Below, one piece after another: positions 24,617 through 33,992 of a stretch of 64,000 nt of DNA (position 1 is the first letter of the stretch; each line of letters starts with the position of its first letter). Both the position numbers and the translations under genes were made by a program. The notes beneath the pieces were generated by a model. The model was not told where the DNA came from and searched no databases. It worked only from the letters and a program-made list of their open reading frames with translations. Source of the stretch: Bacteroidaceae bacterium (GTDB lineage: Bacteria; Bacteroidota; Bacteroidia; Bacteroidales; Bacteroidaceae); assembly GCA_017633615.1 (NCBI GenBank), contig JAGBPB010000019.1, positions 95,064-159,063 on the forward strand, in the 5' to 3' direction.

Positions 24617-26965
24617 TCACTTGCTCAGGGAGTCGTGCATGGCGGCAGCAGCGCGGCGTCCGTCACCCATAGCAAGGATTACAGTAGCACCGCCGCGGAC
24701 AATGTCACCACCTGCAAAGATTGTAGGTATTGATGACTGCATGTTGTCGTTTACGGCGATGGTGTTCTTGCGGCCCAGCTCCAGACCCTCAATTGACTTG
24801 GGTACGATGGGGTTGGGGGATACACCTACAGCTACGATTACCATATCGACATCGATTGTGATGGTCTCGCCGGTGGGAACCGGGCTGCGGCGGCCGCTTG
24901 CATCGGGCTCACCAAGTTCCATCTTCTCAAGTACAGCCTGCTTAACGCGACCGTTCTCATCGCCGATGTAGCGGATGGGGTTGTGGAGTGTCATAAACTC
25001 GACACCCTCTTCCTTGGCATGCTTAACCTCCTCCAAGCGAGCGGGCATCTCCTCCTCACTGCGGCGGTAAACGATCATGGCGCGCTCGGCACCCAGACGC
25101 AGGGCGGTGCGGACAGAGTCCATAGCGGTGTTACCGCCACCAACAATCATCATCTTCTTACCGAATGTTACGGGGGTATCGGACTCCTTGCTTGCGGCAT
25201 CCATCAGGTTGACGCGTGTCAGATACTCGTTTGATGACATTATATTGATAAGGTTCTCACCCTCAATGTTCATGAAGTTGGGCAGACCGGCACCTGAGCC
25301 TACGAAAATGCCCTTGTAACCCTCAGCCTCAAGCTCGCTTACCTTAACTGTCTTACCTATGATGCAGTCCTTAACGAACTTGACACCCATCTTCTGCAGG
25401 TTCTCAATCTCTACGTCAACAATCTTGTTGGGCAGACGGAACTCAGGAATACCATACTTGAGCACACCGCCAATCTCATGCAGAGCCTCGAATACGGTTA
25501 CGTCATAACCGAACTTGGCCATATCACCAGCGAATGAAAGGCCTGAAGGACCTGAACCGATTACTGCTATCTTCTTGCCGTTTGATGCTGCAACCTCAGG
25601 TACTGAGATGTTGCCACTCTCACGCTCGTAATCAGCAGCAAAGCGCTCCAGATAACCTATGGCAACAGGCTTCTTACCCATCTTGAGGTGGATACACTTG
25701 CTCTCGCACTGCTTCTCCTGCGGGCAAACACGGCCGCAGACAGCGGGCAGGGCGCTGGTGTGCTTGAGCACCTTGGCGGCAGCAAGATAGTTGCCGCGCT
25801 CAATATTCTTGATGAATGAAGGAATCTCAATGTTTACAGGGCAGCCCTCCATGCAAGAGGGGTTGGCGCAGTCAAGGCAACGCTTGGCTTCCAGAAGAGC
25901 CTGCTCCTCAGTAAGACCCTGGTTAACCTCCTCCTTGCGGCTGTGCCTGCGGTAGTCAGGTGCCAGCTCGTTCATGACGCAACGCTCAATTGCGGTGCGG
26001 TCCTTGGGCTTCATAGTAGCGCGCAGATCGGCTCTCCACTGTGCGTTGCGGTCAGTCAGAACCTCAATGGGCTCAACCTCGGCCTTGGCCTTGCTACCAC
26101 CGCAGCAGCATGAAGCCTTCTCCTCTGCTGGAGCTGCGGCAGCAACTGACTCCTCCAGCTTTTTCATTTCCTCACGCTCAGTCTCCTTGAAGGCACCCAT
26201 ACGCTTCATCATACCGTCCCAGTCAACCTCATGGCCGTCAAACTCAGGACCGTCCACGCATACGAACTTGGTCTTGCCACCAACGCTTACACGGCAGGCA
26301 CCGCACATACCGGTACCATCAACCATGATGGTGTTGAGAGATACATCAGTAGAAATATTGTATTTCTGTGTGAGCAGGCAGCAGAACTTCATCATGATGG
26401 CGGGGCCGATGGCGAAGCACTTGTCAACCTTCTCGCGGTTGATTACCTCTTCCATACCTACGGTTACAACGCCCTTGTTTCCATATGAGCCGTCATCGGT
26501 CATGATGATAGTCTCATCAGCATATTTGCGTACTTCATCCTCAAGGATGATAAGCTCCTTGGTACGGCCTGCAAGAACTGCAATAACCTTGTTGCCGGCC
26601 TCCTTCAAGGCCTTGATGATGGGGAGCATGGGGGCGGTACCAACACCACCTCCGGCGCAAAGCACTGTACCGAAATTTTCAATATGGGTGGCCTGGCCCA
26701 GAGGACCAACCACGTCAGTGATCATATCACCAGCTTCAAGCTTGCAGAGACGGTTGGTTGAGAGGCCGATGCGCTGTACAACCAGTGTGATGGTGCCGCG
26801 CTTTACATCGGAATCAGCGATTGTAAGCGGAATTCGCTCACCTTTCTCTCCAATGCGGATGATTACAAAGTGACCTGCTCTGCGTGATTTTGCAATAAGC
26901 GGAGCTTCAACTTCAAACTTGAATACATTCTCTGAAAACTGCTGTTTGGATACAATCCTGTTCAT
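24617..26965 (-). CDS. Fused NfnA-NfnB type NADPH/ferredoxin oxidoreductase (glutamate synthase small-subunit family)
   Basis: The product has 782 residues in two halves. Residues 1-280 resemble NfnA/SudB or the DHOD electron-transfer subunit: an FAD-binding barrel (RIPLTIADSD), an NAD-binding domain (CAGGGVGTAPMLP) and a 2Fe-2S site (GTGMCGACRVSVGG). After an alanine-rich linker with CCCGGS, residues from about 320 match NfnB/GltD: two 4Fe-4S sites (CLDCANPSCMEGCPV and CGRCVPQ-like CGRVCPQ), two Rossmann folds (VIGSGPSGLSFAGD; IVGGGNTAMDS) and a C-terminal GGDIVRGG. NfnAB complexes balance NADH, NADPH and ferredoxin by electron bifurcation. The fusion is common in Bacteroidetes. Whether this one bifurcates or serves glutamate synthase is not decided; no gltB is nearby. 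Confidence 0.88.
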   Translation of the reverse strand: MNRIVSKQQFSENVFKFEVEAPLIAKSRRAGHFVIIRIGEKGERIPLTIADSDVKRGTITLVVQRIGLSTNRLCKLEAGDMITDVVGPLGQATHIENFGTVLCAGGGVGTAPMLPIIKALKEAGNKVIAVLAGRTKELIILEDEVRKYADETIIMTDDGSYGNKGVVTVGMEEVINREKVDKCFAIGPAIMMKFCCLLTQKYNISTDVSLNTIMVDGTGMCGACRVSVGGKTKFVCVDGPEFDGHEVDWDGMMKRMGAFKETEREEMKKLEESVAAAAPAEEKASCCCGGSKAKAEVEPIEVLTDRNAQWRADLRATMKPKDRTAIERCVMNELAPDYRRHSRKEEVNQGLTEEQALLEAKRCLDCANPSCMEGCPVNIEIPSFIKNIERGNYLAAAKVLKHTSALPAVCGRVCPQEKQCESKCIHLKMGKKPVAIGYLERFAADYERESGNISVPEVAASNGKKIAVIGSGPSGLSFAGDMAKFGYDVTVFEALHEIGGVLKYGIPEFRLPNKIVDVEIENLQKMGVKFVKDCIIGKTVKVSELEAEGYKGIFVGSGAGLPNFMNIEGENLINIMSSNEYLTRVNLMDAASKESDTPVTFGKKMMIVGGGNTAMDSVRTALRLGAERAMIVYRRSEEEMPARLEEVKHAKEEGVEFMTLHNPIRYIGDENGRVKQAVLEKMELGEPDASGRRSPVPTGETITIDVDMVIVAVGVSPNPIVPKSIEGLELGRKNTIAVNDNMQSSIPTIFAGGDIVRGGATVILAMGDGRRAAAAMHDSLSK

Positions 26966-27004
26966 ATTTTGTCTATTTTCTTAGCAATCGGTTTTTTTGT
27001 CGCG

Positions 27005-27012
27005 CAAAGTTA
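27005..27012 (-). promoter_or_regulatory. Bacteroidetes -7 promoter box (TAACTTTG), leftward
   Basis: On the minus strand TAACTTTGC lies 39 bases before the ATG of the NfnAB-type gene at 26965, a usual leader length. It is the preferred promoter for that gene. Confidence 0.5.
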
Positions 27013-27067
27013 TCAATTAATACTTTTTGTGTTTATATTTGTCTTACCTAATTTTAATAAAGGACCG

Positions 27068-27093
27068 TAATTTTGCATTTATTTGCAAAATTA
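27068..27093. promoter_or_regulatory. Palindrome carrying back-to-back TAATTTTG promoter boxes
   Basis: TAATTTTGCA (27068-27077) and its exact reverse complement (27084-27093) are separated by six bases. Each arm contains a perfect TAnnTTTG box, one per strand. The rightward box lies 49 bases before the debranching enzyme ATG. The palindrome could equally be an operator for a dimeric regulator of alpha-glucan genes. Confidence 0.55.
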
Positions 27094-27124
27094 TGCATAA
27101 TAAATAAGTATATATACAAAACAA

Positions 27125-29062
27125 ATGAGCTATCTGCGTTTTGACAAAACCCTGATGACCAACCTTGAGGAGACGCTGCCCAGGGAGATTCTGCGCACCA
27201 ACCGTTCAGGCGCATATCACTGCACCACGATAGTTGACTGCAACACGCGCAAGTATCATGGACTGTTGGTGGTGCCGTTGCCTGAATTGGATGATGAGAA
27301 CCACGTACTGCTCTCATCTCTAGATGAAACGGTCATTCAGCACGGGGCTGCATTCAATCTGGGACTGCATCAGTATTGGGGATACAATTTCAGCCCTAGG
27401 GGACACAAGTATATAAGGGAATTCAACTGTGACAAGGTTCCTACTACCATATATCGCGTGGGTGGTGTGCTGCTCAAGAAAGAGAAACTTTTTGAGCATA
27501 ATGAGAACCGCATACTTATACGATATACGCTGCTTGATGCCCATTCAGAGACCACTCTGCGTTTACAACCTTTCCTGGCATTCAGGAGCGTGCGCCAGTT
27601 CACTCATGAGAACAGCAATGCCAGCCGTGAGTATCAGATGGTGGAGAACGGCATAAAGACCTCAATGTATCCTGGTTATCCTGAGCTGTACATGCAGTTC
27701 AGCAAGGAGAATGAGTTTGTGTTCCGTCCGGACTGGTACCGCAAGTTTGAGTACTCAAAAGAGCTGGAGCGCGGATATGATTTCAATGAGGATCTCTATG
27801 TGCCCGGTTACTTTGAGATGCCTATTAAGAAAGGTGAGAGCATAGTATTCTCAGCAGGTTTGTCAGAGGTTAAGACCAAGGGGTTGAAGCGTACGTTTAC
27901 CGTTGAGGCAAATGAACGTACTCCGCGCGACAACTTCTATCACTGCCTTAAGAATGCAGCCCATCAGTTCCATAACAAGGCGGGCGGTCATCATTATATC
28001 CTGGCGGGTTACCCGTGGTTCAAGTGCCGAGCACGTGACCTTTTTGTGTCACTGCCTGGACTTACGCTTTCCATCAGGGAAACGTCTGAATTTGAAAGCG
28101 TCATGTACACAGCTCAGGAGGCGATACACGCCTTCATTAAGGGCGTGCCCAGTACTCTGCAGATTTATGAGATGGAGCATCCCGATGTATTCCTTTGGGC
28201 TGTGTGGGCTATCCAGCAGTATGCCAAAAGAGTGTCAAGGGAACAGGCCTGGAACAAATACGGTAAACTTCTCACGGAGATGATGGATTTCCTGAGGCAT
28301 AACCGTCATTACAATTTCTTCCTTCACAGCAACGGTCTGGTACACATTAACGGTAAGGAAAAGGCTGAAACTTGGATGAATTCTACTGCCAACGGCGTTC
28401 CAGTGATACCGCGTACAGGTTATGTGGTTGAGATAAACGCTCTCTGGTACAATGCCCTTATGTTTGTGGCTGACCTTACAAGGGAGTTCGGCAAGGCTGA
28501 TTACTCAAAGCGTTTGGAGGCTCTTGCCGCACAGACTGCAAAGTCATTCGTCAAGACATTTGTCAACCAGTATGGTTATCTGTATGATTTTGTTGACAAG
28601 GATGCTCCTGACTGGAGCGTGCGTCCCAACCAGATATTCGCTGTGGCACTTGATTACTCTCCGCTGGATCTCAAGCAGCAGAAAGCTGTGGTGGATATCG
28701 TGACCAAGGAACTGCTCACTCCCAAGGGCTTGCGTTCACTCAGCCCCAAGAGTATGGGATACAACCCCAACTACGTGGGTCCGCAGCGCGAGCGTGATTA
28801 TGCGTACCATCAGGGTACCGCATGGCCCTGGCTGGCAGGATTCTACTTTGAGGCTTATCTCAAGGTATTCAAGATAAACGGACTCTCATTCGTGGAGCGT
28901 CAGATGATAGGTTATGAGGATGAGATGACATCGCACTGCATAGGTTCTCTGCCTGAACTGTTTGACGGCAATCCGCCGTTCAAGGGCAGGGGAGCCGTAT
29001 CATTCGCAATGAATGTGGCGGAGATACTGAGGACTATTAAGATGATTAATGAATTTGAATAA
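27125..29062 (+). CDS. Glycogen debranching enzyme (amylo-alpha-1,6-glucosidase family)
   Basis: The 645-residue protein has a beta-sandwich N-domain (about 1-260; RTNRSGAYHCTTIVDCNTRKYHGLL at the start fits GDE_N) and an (alpha/alpha)6 barrel. In the barrel AGYPWFKCRARDLFVSLPGL, around residues 295-314, corresponds to the conserved catalytic Asp segment. YHQGTAWPWLAGFY near 558-571 is the second conserved block. It removes alpha-1,6 branches during glycogen breakdown. No signal peptide is present, so it is cytoplasmic. It is first of three adjacent alpha-glucan genes (GT4 after six bases, GH57 after a further 27), an arrangement typical of Bacteroidales glycogen loci. Confidence 0.9.
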   Translation: MSYLRFDKTLMTNLEETLPREILRTNRSGAYHCTTIVDCNTRKYHGLLVVPLPELDDENHVLLSSLDETVIQHGAAFNLGLHQYWGYNFSPRGHKYIREFNCDKVPTTIYRVGGVLLKKEKLFEHNENRILIRYTLLDAHSETTLRLQPFLAFRSVRQFTHENSNASREYQMVENGIKTSMYPGYPELYMQFSKENEFVFRPDWYRKFEYSKELERGYDFNEDLYVPGYFEMPIKKGESIVFSAGLSEVKTKGLKRTFTVEANERTPRDNFYHCLKNAAHQFHNKAGGHHYILAGYPWFKCRARDLFVSLPGLTLSIRETSEFESVMYTAQEAIHAFIKGVPSTLQIYEMEHPDVFLWAVWAIQQYAKRVSREQAWNKYGKLLTEMMDFLRHNRHYNFFLHSNGLVHINGKEKAETWMNSTANGVPVIPRTGYVVEINALWYNALMFVADLTREFGKADYSKRLEALAAQTAKSFVKTFVNQYGYLYDFVDKDAPDWSVRPNQIFAVALDYSPLDLKQQKAVVDIVTKELLTPKGLRSLSPKSMGYNPNYVGPQRERDYAYHQGTAWPWLAGFYFEAYLKVFKINGLSFVERQMIGYEDEMTSHCIGSLPELFDGNPPFKGRGAVSFAMNVAEILRTIKMINEFE

Positions 29063-29068
29063 TTAGAT

Positions 29069-30331
29069 ATGAGGGTATTGATGTTCGGCTGGGAGTTCCC
29101 TCCTCATATACTTGGAGGATTGGGTACGGCCAGCTACGGATTGACAAGAGGACTGGCTAATCAGGGGAACGTGGATATTACGTTCTGCCTGCCAAAACCG
29201 TGGGGCGATGAGGATCAGAGCTTCATGAAGATTGTGGGAATGAATACCGTTCCTGTGGTTTGGCGCAATCCTGACAACAGCATTCTGAAATCAAGGTATC
29301 CGTGGATGGACTCTGAGGACTATTACCGTTTCCGTGACCACATCTATTCTGATTTCAGCAATCTTTATACCAATGACTTGGGTTGCATAGAGTTTTCAGG
29401 CCGATATCCTGACAACCTGCATGAGGAGATAAACAATTACTCAATTGTGGCCGGTGTAGTGGCACGTACTGAGCAGTTTGATATTATCCACTCTCATGAC
29501 TGGCTGACCTATCCTGCGGGCATTCATGCCAAACAGGTGAGCGGCAAGCCTCTGGTTATACATGTTCACGCCACTGATTTTGATCGCAGTCGCGGTAATG
29601 TGAACCCTACAGTCTATGCCATTGAGAAGAATGGTATGGACTATGCTGACCACATTATGTGCGTGAGTGAACTTACGCGCCAGACGGTAATTAACAAATA
29701 CCATCAGGATCCGCGCAAGGTATCCACCATGCATAATGCCGTGGAGCCTCTGCCGCAGGAGATACAGGATATTGTCCCGCAAAAGAAACCGCATGAGAAG
29801 GTGGTTACATTCCTGGGCCGTATCACAATGCAGAAAGGTCCCGAGTATTTTGTTGAGGCTGCAGCACTGGTGCTCAAGCGTACCCGCGATATCCGTTTCT
29901 GCATGGCCGGAAGCGGTGATATGATGAACGCCATGATCACTATGGCGGCAGATCGCGGCATTGCTGACCGTTTTCACTTCCCTGGATTCATGAAAGGAAA
30001 ACAGGTGTATGAATGCCTTAAGGCCAGCGACGTGTATATAATGCCTTCGGTATCGGAACCGTTCGGTATCTCTCCATTGGAGGCTATGCAGTGTGAGGTG
30101 CCCACCATCATCTCCAAGCAGTCAGGCTGTGCCGAGATTCTGGAGAAATGTATCAAGGTTGACTACTGGGATATCCACGCTATGGCTGATGCCATCTACT
30201 CCATCTGCAACTATCCGGCACTCTATGAGTATCTCAAGGTGGAGGGCAAGAAGGAGGTCGATGCCATAACATGGGATAAGGTGGGAGAGCGTATCCTGTC
30301 GCGTTACAAGAAGCTTTTAGGCATTAAATGA
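29069..30331 (+). CDS. GT4-family glycosyltransferase, putative glycogen/alpha-glucan synthase
   Basis: The 420-residue GT-B enzyme has an N-terminal domain starting MRVLMFGWEFPPHILGGLG, with the GG loop expected near the acceptor site, a mid-protein SHDWLTYPAG and the GT4 C-domain. The latter contains FLGRITMQKGPEYFVEAA (about 250-267) and the nucleotide-sugar EX7E motif in SVSEPFGISPLEAMQ (about 327-341). It is probably the main glucosyl-transferring enzyme for glycogen in this locus, since the GT5-like protein at 33192 lacks key parts. Donor specificity (ADP- or UDP-glucose) is not evident. It is transcribed with the flanking debranching enzyme and GH57 genes. Confidence 0.85.
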   Translation: MRVLMFGWEFPPHILGGLGTASYGLTRGLANQGNVDITFCLPKPWGDEDQSFMKIVGMNTVPVVWRNPDNSILKSRYPWMDSEDYYRFRDHIYSDFSNLYTNDLGCIEFSGRYPDNLHEEINNYSIVAGVVARTEQFDIIHSHDWLTYPAGIHAKQVSGKPLVIHVHATDFDRSRGNVNPTVYAIEKNGMDYADHIMCVSELTRQTVINKYHQDPRKVSTMHNAVEPLPQEIQDIVPQKKPHEKVVTFLGRITMQKGPEYFVEAAALVLKRTRDIRFCMAGSGDMMNAMITMAADRGIADRFHFPGFMKGKQVYECLKASDVYIMPSVSEPFGISPLEAMQCEVPTIISKQSGCAEILEKCIKVDYWDIHAMADAIYSICNYPALYEYLKVEGKKEVDAITWDKVGERILSRYKKLLGIK

Positions 30332-30343
30332 ATTTAGAATAAA

Positions 30344-30349
30344 AAGGAG
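30344..30349 (+). promoter_or_regulatory. Strong Shine-Dalgarno sequence before GH57
   Basis: AAGGAG lies nine bases before the ATG at 30359. Good Shine-Dalgarno matches are uncommon in Bacteroidetes and among the genes of this window, and this one fixes the GH57 start. Confidence 0.6.
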
Positions 30350-30358
30350 AAACAGCAT

Positions 30359-31675
30359 ATGAAAACAATCTGTCTGTATTTTGAGATTCATCAGATAATC
30401 CATCTCAAGAGGTACCGTTTCTTTGACATAGGCACAGATCATTATTATTTTGATGACTATGCCAATGATACCAGTATTACCAATATAGCTGAGAATTCAT
30501 ACGTCCCGGCCCTTAATACTCTGATTAAGATGGCACGTGAGAGCGAGGGCGCTTTCAAACTGGCTCTGTCACTCTCTGGTGTAGGCCTGGAACAGCTGGA
30601 GCGTTATGCGCCTCAGGTTATAGACCTTCTGCAGGAATTGAATGCAACCGGATGTGTGGAGTTCATAGCAGAGCCTTACTCACACGGCTTGGCTTCACTT
30701 GCGCCCAACGCTGAACAGTCATTCCGTGATGAGGTTAAGCGCCAGGTTGACAAGATTAACCAACTGTTCGGTCAGAAACCCAAGGTGTTCCGCAACTCCA
30801 GCCTTATCTATGACGATGAGATAGGAGGTATGGTGGCCGATATGGGATTCAAGGGCATACTCACAGAGGGTGCCAAGCATATCCTTGGCTGGAAGAGTCC
30901 GCATTACCTGTATCACTGCGCTTTGAACCCCAACCTTAAGGTGTTTGCCCGTGACTATAAACTGTCTGATGACATAAGTCTCAGATTCTCAAACTCATCA
31001 TGGGAGTCATATCCGCTGATGGCTGACAAATATATGGACTGGATTGCCCAGAGCCCTGAGGAGGACGGAGTGTTCAACATCTTTATGGAGCTTTGCGCAT
31101 TGGGCATTTATCAGCCGCTAAGTTCAAATATCCTGGATTTTATCAGCAATCTGCCGGCTGCAGCCAAGGAGCGTGGCATAGGCTTCCAGACTCCGAGCGA
31201 GGTTATCAAGACGCACAAGTCAGTATCAGCCATAGAGGTTCCTTATCCCATGTCATGGAATGATGAGGAGCGTGACATAAGCTGCTGGCTGGGTAATGTT
31301 ATGCAGCGTGAAGCTTTCAATAAGCTCTACTCAATAGGTGAGCGTGTCATTTTGAGTAATGACAAGCATATCCGTCAGGACTGGGATTATCTGCAGGCCA
31401 GTAATAACTTCCGATTCATGACCACAAAGAACAATGCTGTGTCAATGGATCGCGGAATATATGAGTCACCTTACGATGCATTCACCAACTACATGAACAT
31501 ATTGGGTGATTTCCTGCAGAGAGTGAACTGGGCTCTGCCTCTGGATATCGATACTGAGGAACTGAACGCTTTCCAGACCACTATCAGCAATCAGGACAAG
31601 AAGATCCAGGCACTGGAAAAACAGATAGCCCGTCTGAAAGCTGCTGTAGAAAAACCAAAAAAATCAACTAAGTAA
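30359..31675 (+). CDS. GH57 family alpha-glucan-acting enzyme (putative alpha-amylase or glucanotransferase)
   Basis: The 438-residue cytoplasmic protein starts with CLYFEIHQIIHL, the GH57 first conserved region with its His. It continues with VEFIAEPYSHGL (second region) and GILTEGAKHILGW near residue 175, where the Glu would be the nucleophile. A later Asp-rich segment (KLSDDISLRFSNSSWES) would supply the acid. The C-terminus is a coiled coil ending in a KKSTK tail. GH57 enzymes hydrolyse or rearrange alpha-1,4-glucans. Position after the debranching enzyme and GT4 fits intracellular glycogen turnover. The gene ends at a perfect palindromic terminator. Confidence 0.85.
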   Translation: MKTICLYFEIHQIIHLKRYRFFDIGTDHYYFDDYANDTSITNIAENSYVPALNTLIKMARESEGAFKLALSLSGVGLEQLERYAPQVIDLLQELNATGCVEFIAEPYSHGLASLAPNAEQSFRDEVKRQVDKINQLFGQKPKVFRNSSLIYDDEIGGMVADMGFKGILTEGAKHILGWKSPHYLYHCALNPNLKVFARDYKLSDDISLRFSNSSWESYPLMADKYMDWIAQSPEEDGVFNIFMELCALGIYQPLSSNILDFISNLPAAAKERGIGFQTPSEVIKTHKSVSAIEVPYPMSWNDEERDISCWLGNVMQREAFNKLYSIGERVILSNDKHIRQDWDYLQASNNFRFMTTKNNAVSMDRGIYESPYDAFTNYMNILGDFLQRVNWALPLDIDTEELNAFQTTISNQDKKIQALEKQIARLKAAVEKPKKSTK

Positions 31676-31682
31676 ATAATGA

Positions 31683-31714
31683 AAAAAAGCCTTGCGGATC
31701 CGCAAGGCTTTTTT
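31683..31714. terminator. Perfect bidirectional terminator between convergent genes
   Basis: A 32-base perfect palindrome (AAAAAA, GCCTTGCGGA and its complement, TTTTTT) lies between the GH57 stop (31675) and the convergent DUF4270 stop (31724). A T tract follows the stem on both strands, so it can end transcription in both directions. Confidence 0.9.
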
Positions 31715-31723
31715 ATGTTTAAA

Positions 31724-33178
31724 TCAGAATTTTGATCGGATTGTCTTGATCTTGATTTTGGTGCCGCCGCCAATTAGCTTGAGCTGGCGCATGTTGATGT
31801 CCAGGCTGTAGCTTATGGCTGAATTGCGGGAATCTAGATTGGCAACAACAGGAATGAGTACCACCTTGTTCCAATCGGGACGTTCCTGCTCATATGCAGC
31901 CTGGCCTCCGTTCTGGAGGGTCTTGCCGTTATCCTCAAGCCAGTCAGCACGGTCATTGTACATCTTCTCTATCATTGCGGCGATGTTATCATACGTGTAT
32001 GTGCCGTATTTGGTAGAGTAGGTGGCAATGTATGATTCTACATTATCCTGCACGCTGTTCTTTCCAAAGAAATCCTGCATCAGATCCTTTCTGATAAGAA
32101 GCAGGGTAGTGGGGATAGACGGCTTGAATTGACTGGACGGTGTGTTGGCTGATGAAAGCCTGAGCTGGGCGGAGTTGAGAACGTATTCATTATCTCTCAT
32201 CTCGTCAACAGGGAGTGTTATCTCTGTCATCACTCCGAACGGAGACCTTATCCAGGTACAGCTGTTGTCTGCAAGCTCTCCTTCCAGGCCGGTCCATTTT
32301 ATGCTGTTCATCTGCAGAACCTCACTGTTACCCAGGAACTCTGCCATGAGTGACTGCATCTTAGGCTCATTGTCATCATCAAATTCAATGCACTTGAAAT
32401 TTACCTCAAGGACTGTGCGCTCTATGTATAATATGGTGCCGTCACCCTGGGAGCATCGGATGTAAAATCCTTTTATAAGGTTCTCCATGAATGACTTGGA
32501 GTCATTGAAGTAATGTCTTGTGTCCGGATTGAAATAGGCCTCAAGAATCATCTTAGCTATTGAGTCCGGCAGAGATATACATATGCAGTGATAATAATCA
32601 TCGTCTATGCGGATTGAGTCATACTCCTGCATGTTCCAGCCTGAAACGGTTATGCTGGTCAAGGGCTTGGCACTGGTGTTGCAGAAATAAGACGGATCCA
32701 CATCCGGGTAATAACGCTTGCTTGCGTCAATCATCCTCTCCAGCGGGAAAACATCAATTTTGATGCTGTTGGTGGAGTCACCAAAGAAACTTGAGTAGTA
32801 CAGCTTAAGGTTTGCGTAGTACGGTTTCTGGGTGCCTACCGTGTCAATGAACCACTGCGGGAATACATGATTGCCAATGCCGTACACGGAATCAGCGATG
32901 CTGAAGTTTTCCATGCAGCCCAGTTGCGTCAGGTATCCGGTCTGTATTGTAGCACCGCTTGCCTGCTCCGTGAAACGGCCCAGGTTGCATTGGGCGGTCA
33001 TTACAATGAGTGAGTCACTTGTTTTTATTGTACGCGATGTGGCGAAACAGGAATCGGACGTGACAGTGATGACATCGCCCTGCGGAGTCAAAGAACCTCC
33101 CAGACTTGATGTCTGATTGTCACATGATATCAGAAACAGAACAGCCAGGATGCTGCAAACCGTCGTCTTGATATTCAT
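31724..33178 (-). CDS. DUF4270 family lipoprotein
   Basis: The 484-residue product has a signal peptide and lipobox LISC (Cys19), followed by DNQTSSLGG. The mature protein is beta-rich and matches the Bacteroidetes DUF4270 layout: an early SDSLIVMTAQCNLGRFT, a middle YANLKLYYSS and repeated strand segments to a KIKIKTIRSKF end. The family is found next to glycogen synthase-like genes in Bacteroidales, but its activity is not established. A longer frame starting at 33295 lacks a signal peptide and overlaps the upstream gene, so ATG 33178 is chosen. It follows the GT5-like gene by 13 bases in one transcript. Confidence 0.88.
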   Translation of the reverse strand: MNIKTTVCSILAVLFLISCDNQTSSLGGSLTPQGDVITVTSDSCFATSRTIKTSDSLIVMTAQCNLGRFTEQASGATIQTGYLTQLGCMENFSIADSVYGIGNHVFPQWFIDTVGTQKPYYANLKLYYSSFFGDSTNSIKIDVFPLERMIDASKRYYPDVDPSYFCNTSAKPLTSITVSGWNMQEYDSIRIDDDYYHCICISLPDSIAKMILEAYFNPDTRHYFNDSKSFMENLIKGFYIRCSQGDGTILYIERTVLEVNFKCIEFDDDNEPKMQSLMAEFLGNSEVLQMNSIKWTGLEGELADNSCTWIRSPFGVMTEITLPVDEMRDNEYVLNSAQLRLSSANTPSSQFKPSIPTTLLLIRKDLMQDFFGKNSVQDNVESYIATYSTKYGTYTYDNIAAMIEKMYNDRADWLEDNGKTLQNGGQAAYEQERPDWNKVVLIPVVANLDSRNSAISYSLDINMRQLKLIGGGTKIKIKTIRSKF

Positions 33179-33191
33179 AAAAGATGTTGTG

Positions 33192-33992
33192 TCAGATGTT
33201 GTTGTAGAAATCGTTGATGGCCTGGGGGGTGATGGCATTGGCATCCTCCAGCACCGGAATGCCTTTCTGCTTGGCGAATGCCGGCAGTGAAGCATCTACA
33301 TCAGGTGAATTGCAAATGATTCCATCTGAGAATTCAATGGCTTTCTTCATGACTGAGTTGTAATCCAGAGGCATCTGGAACGTGCCGGCATCACCCGGGG
33401 TCATGTCTTTAGTCAATAATATCTCAGGGTAGTTGTCATGGAAATTCTCCTTGAAGGCCTTGTCATAGAGTGAATAAACCACCTTTGAGTCACGGAATGC
33501 AGGCTCCTCATGGTAAGCGGTCTTGATGTAAAGAGGAATGAGTGCAGAAAGCCATCCGTGGCAGTGAATGATATCGGGGTTCCAACGGAGCTTCTTTACT
33601 GTCTCCAGGACGCCGCGGGCAAAGAAAATGGTACGCTCGTCATTGTCCTGATACTCCACGCCGTCCTTATCAGTTGCCTGAAGACGGTTCTGGAAATAAT
33701 CTTCATTATCAATGAAATAGACCTGAATTCTTGCTGATTGGAGTGAGGCCACCTTGATGATGAGCGGATGATCGGTATCATCAATGATCAGGTTCATTCC
33801 TGACAGACGGATAACCTCATGCAGCTGGTTGCGGCGCTCGTTTATGTTACCCCATTTAGGCATGAAAGTACGTATGTCATTGCCCAATTCCTGGATGCTT
33901 TGAGGTAGCTGTCTGCAGTAATCCGCCATTGGAGACTGGCCCACGAAAGGCGTAATCTGATCAGCAATGATTAGGATTTTCTTTTCGCTCAT
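33192..33992 (-). CDS. Half-size glycogen/starch synthase-like protein (GT5 N-terminal domain only)
   Basis: The 266-residue product aligns in outline with the N-terminal Rossmann domain of GT5 glycogen synthases: a starting KILIIADQITPFVG, a middle VYFIDNEDYF, PDIIHCHGWLSALIPLYIK near residue 140-158 and an IICNSPDV segment. The C-terminal GT-B domain that holds the nucleotide sugar is absent, and the usual KxGGL near the N-terminus is replaced by TPFVGQSPM. Full GT5 enzymes are about 470-550 residues. It is therefore probably not a complete synthase; a regulatory or partner role is possible. Bacteroidales genomes commonly carry such short copies next to panC. It is divergent from panC and cotranscribed with DUF4270. 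Confidence 0.8.
   Translation of the reverse strand: MSEKKILIIADQITPFVGQSPMADYCRQLPQSIQELGNDIRTFMPKWGNINERRNQLHEVIRLSGMNLIIDDTDHPLIIKVASLQSARIQVYFIDNEDYFQNRLQATDKDGVEYQDNDERTIFFARGVLETVKKLRWNPDIIHCHGWLSALIPLYIKTAYHEEPAFRDSKVVYSLYDKAFKENFHDNYPEILLTKDMTPGDAGTFQMPLDYNSVMKKAIEFSDGIICNSPDVDASLPAFAKQKGIPVLEDANAITPQAINDFYNNI

Noticed and set aside
25974..26873. 299-codon rightward frame opposite the NfnAB-type gene
   Set aside because: It mirrors a confidently assigned gene on the other strand and its translation is low-complexity and without family likeness.
30344..30349. AAGGAG before GH57 as a sign of foreign origin
   Set aside because: A single good Shine-Dalgarno site is not enough evidence; the gene fits its glycogen neighbours and shows no unusual codon use by eye.
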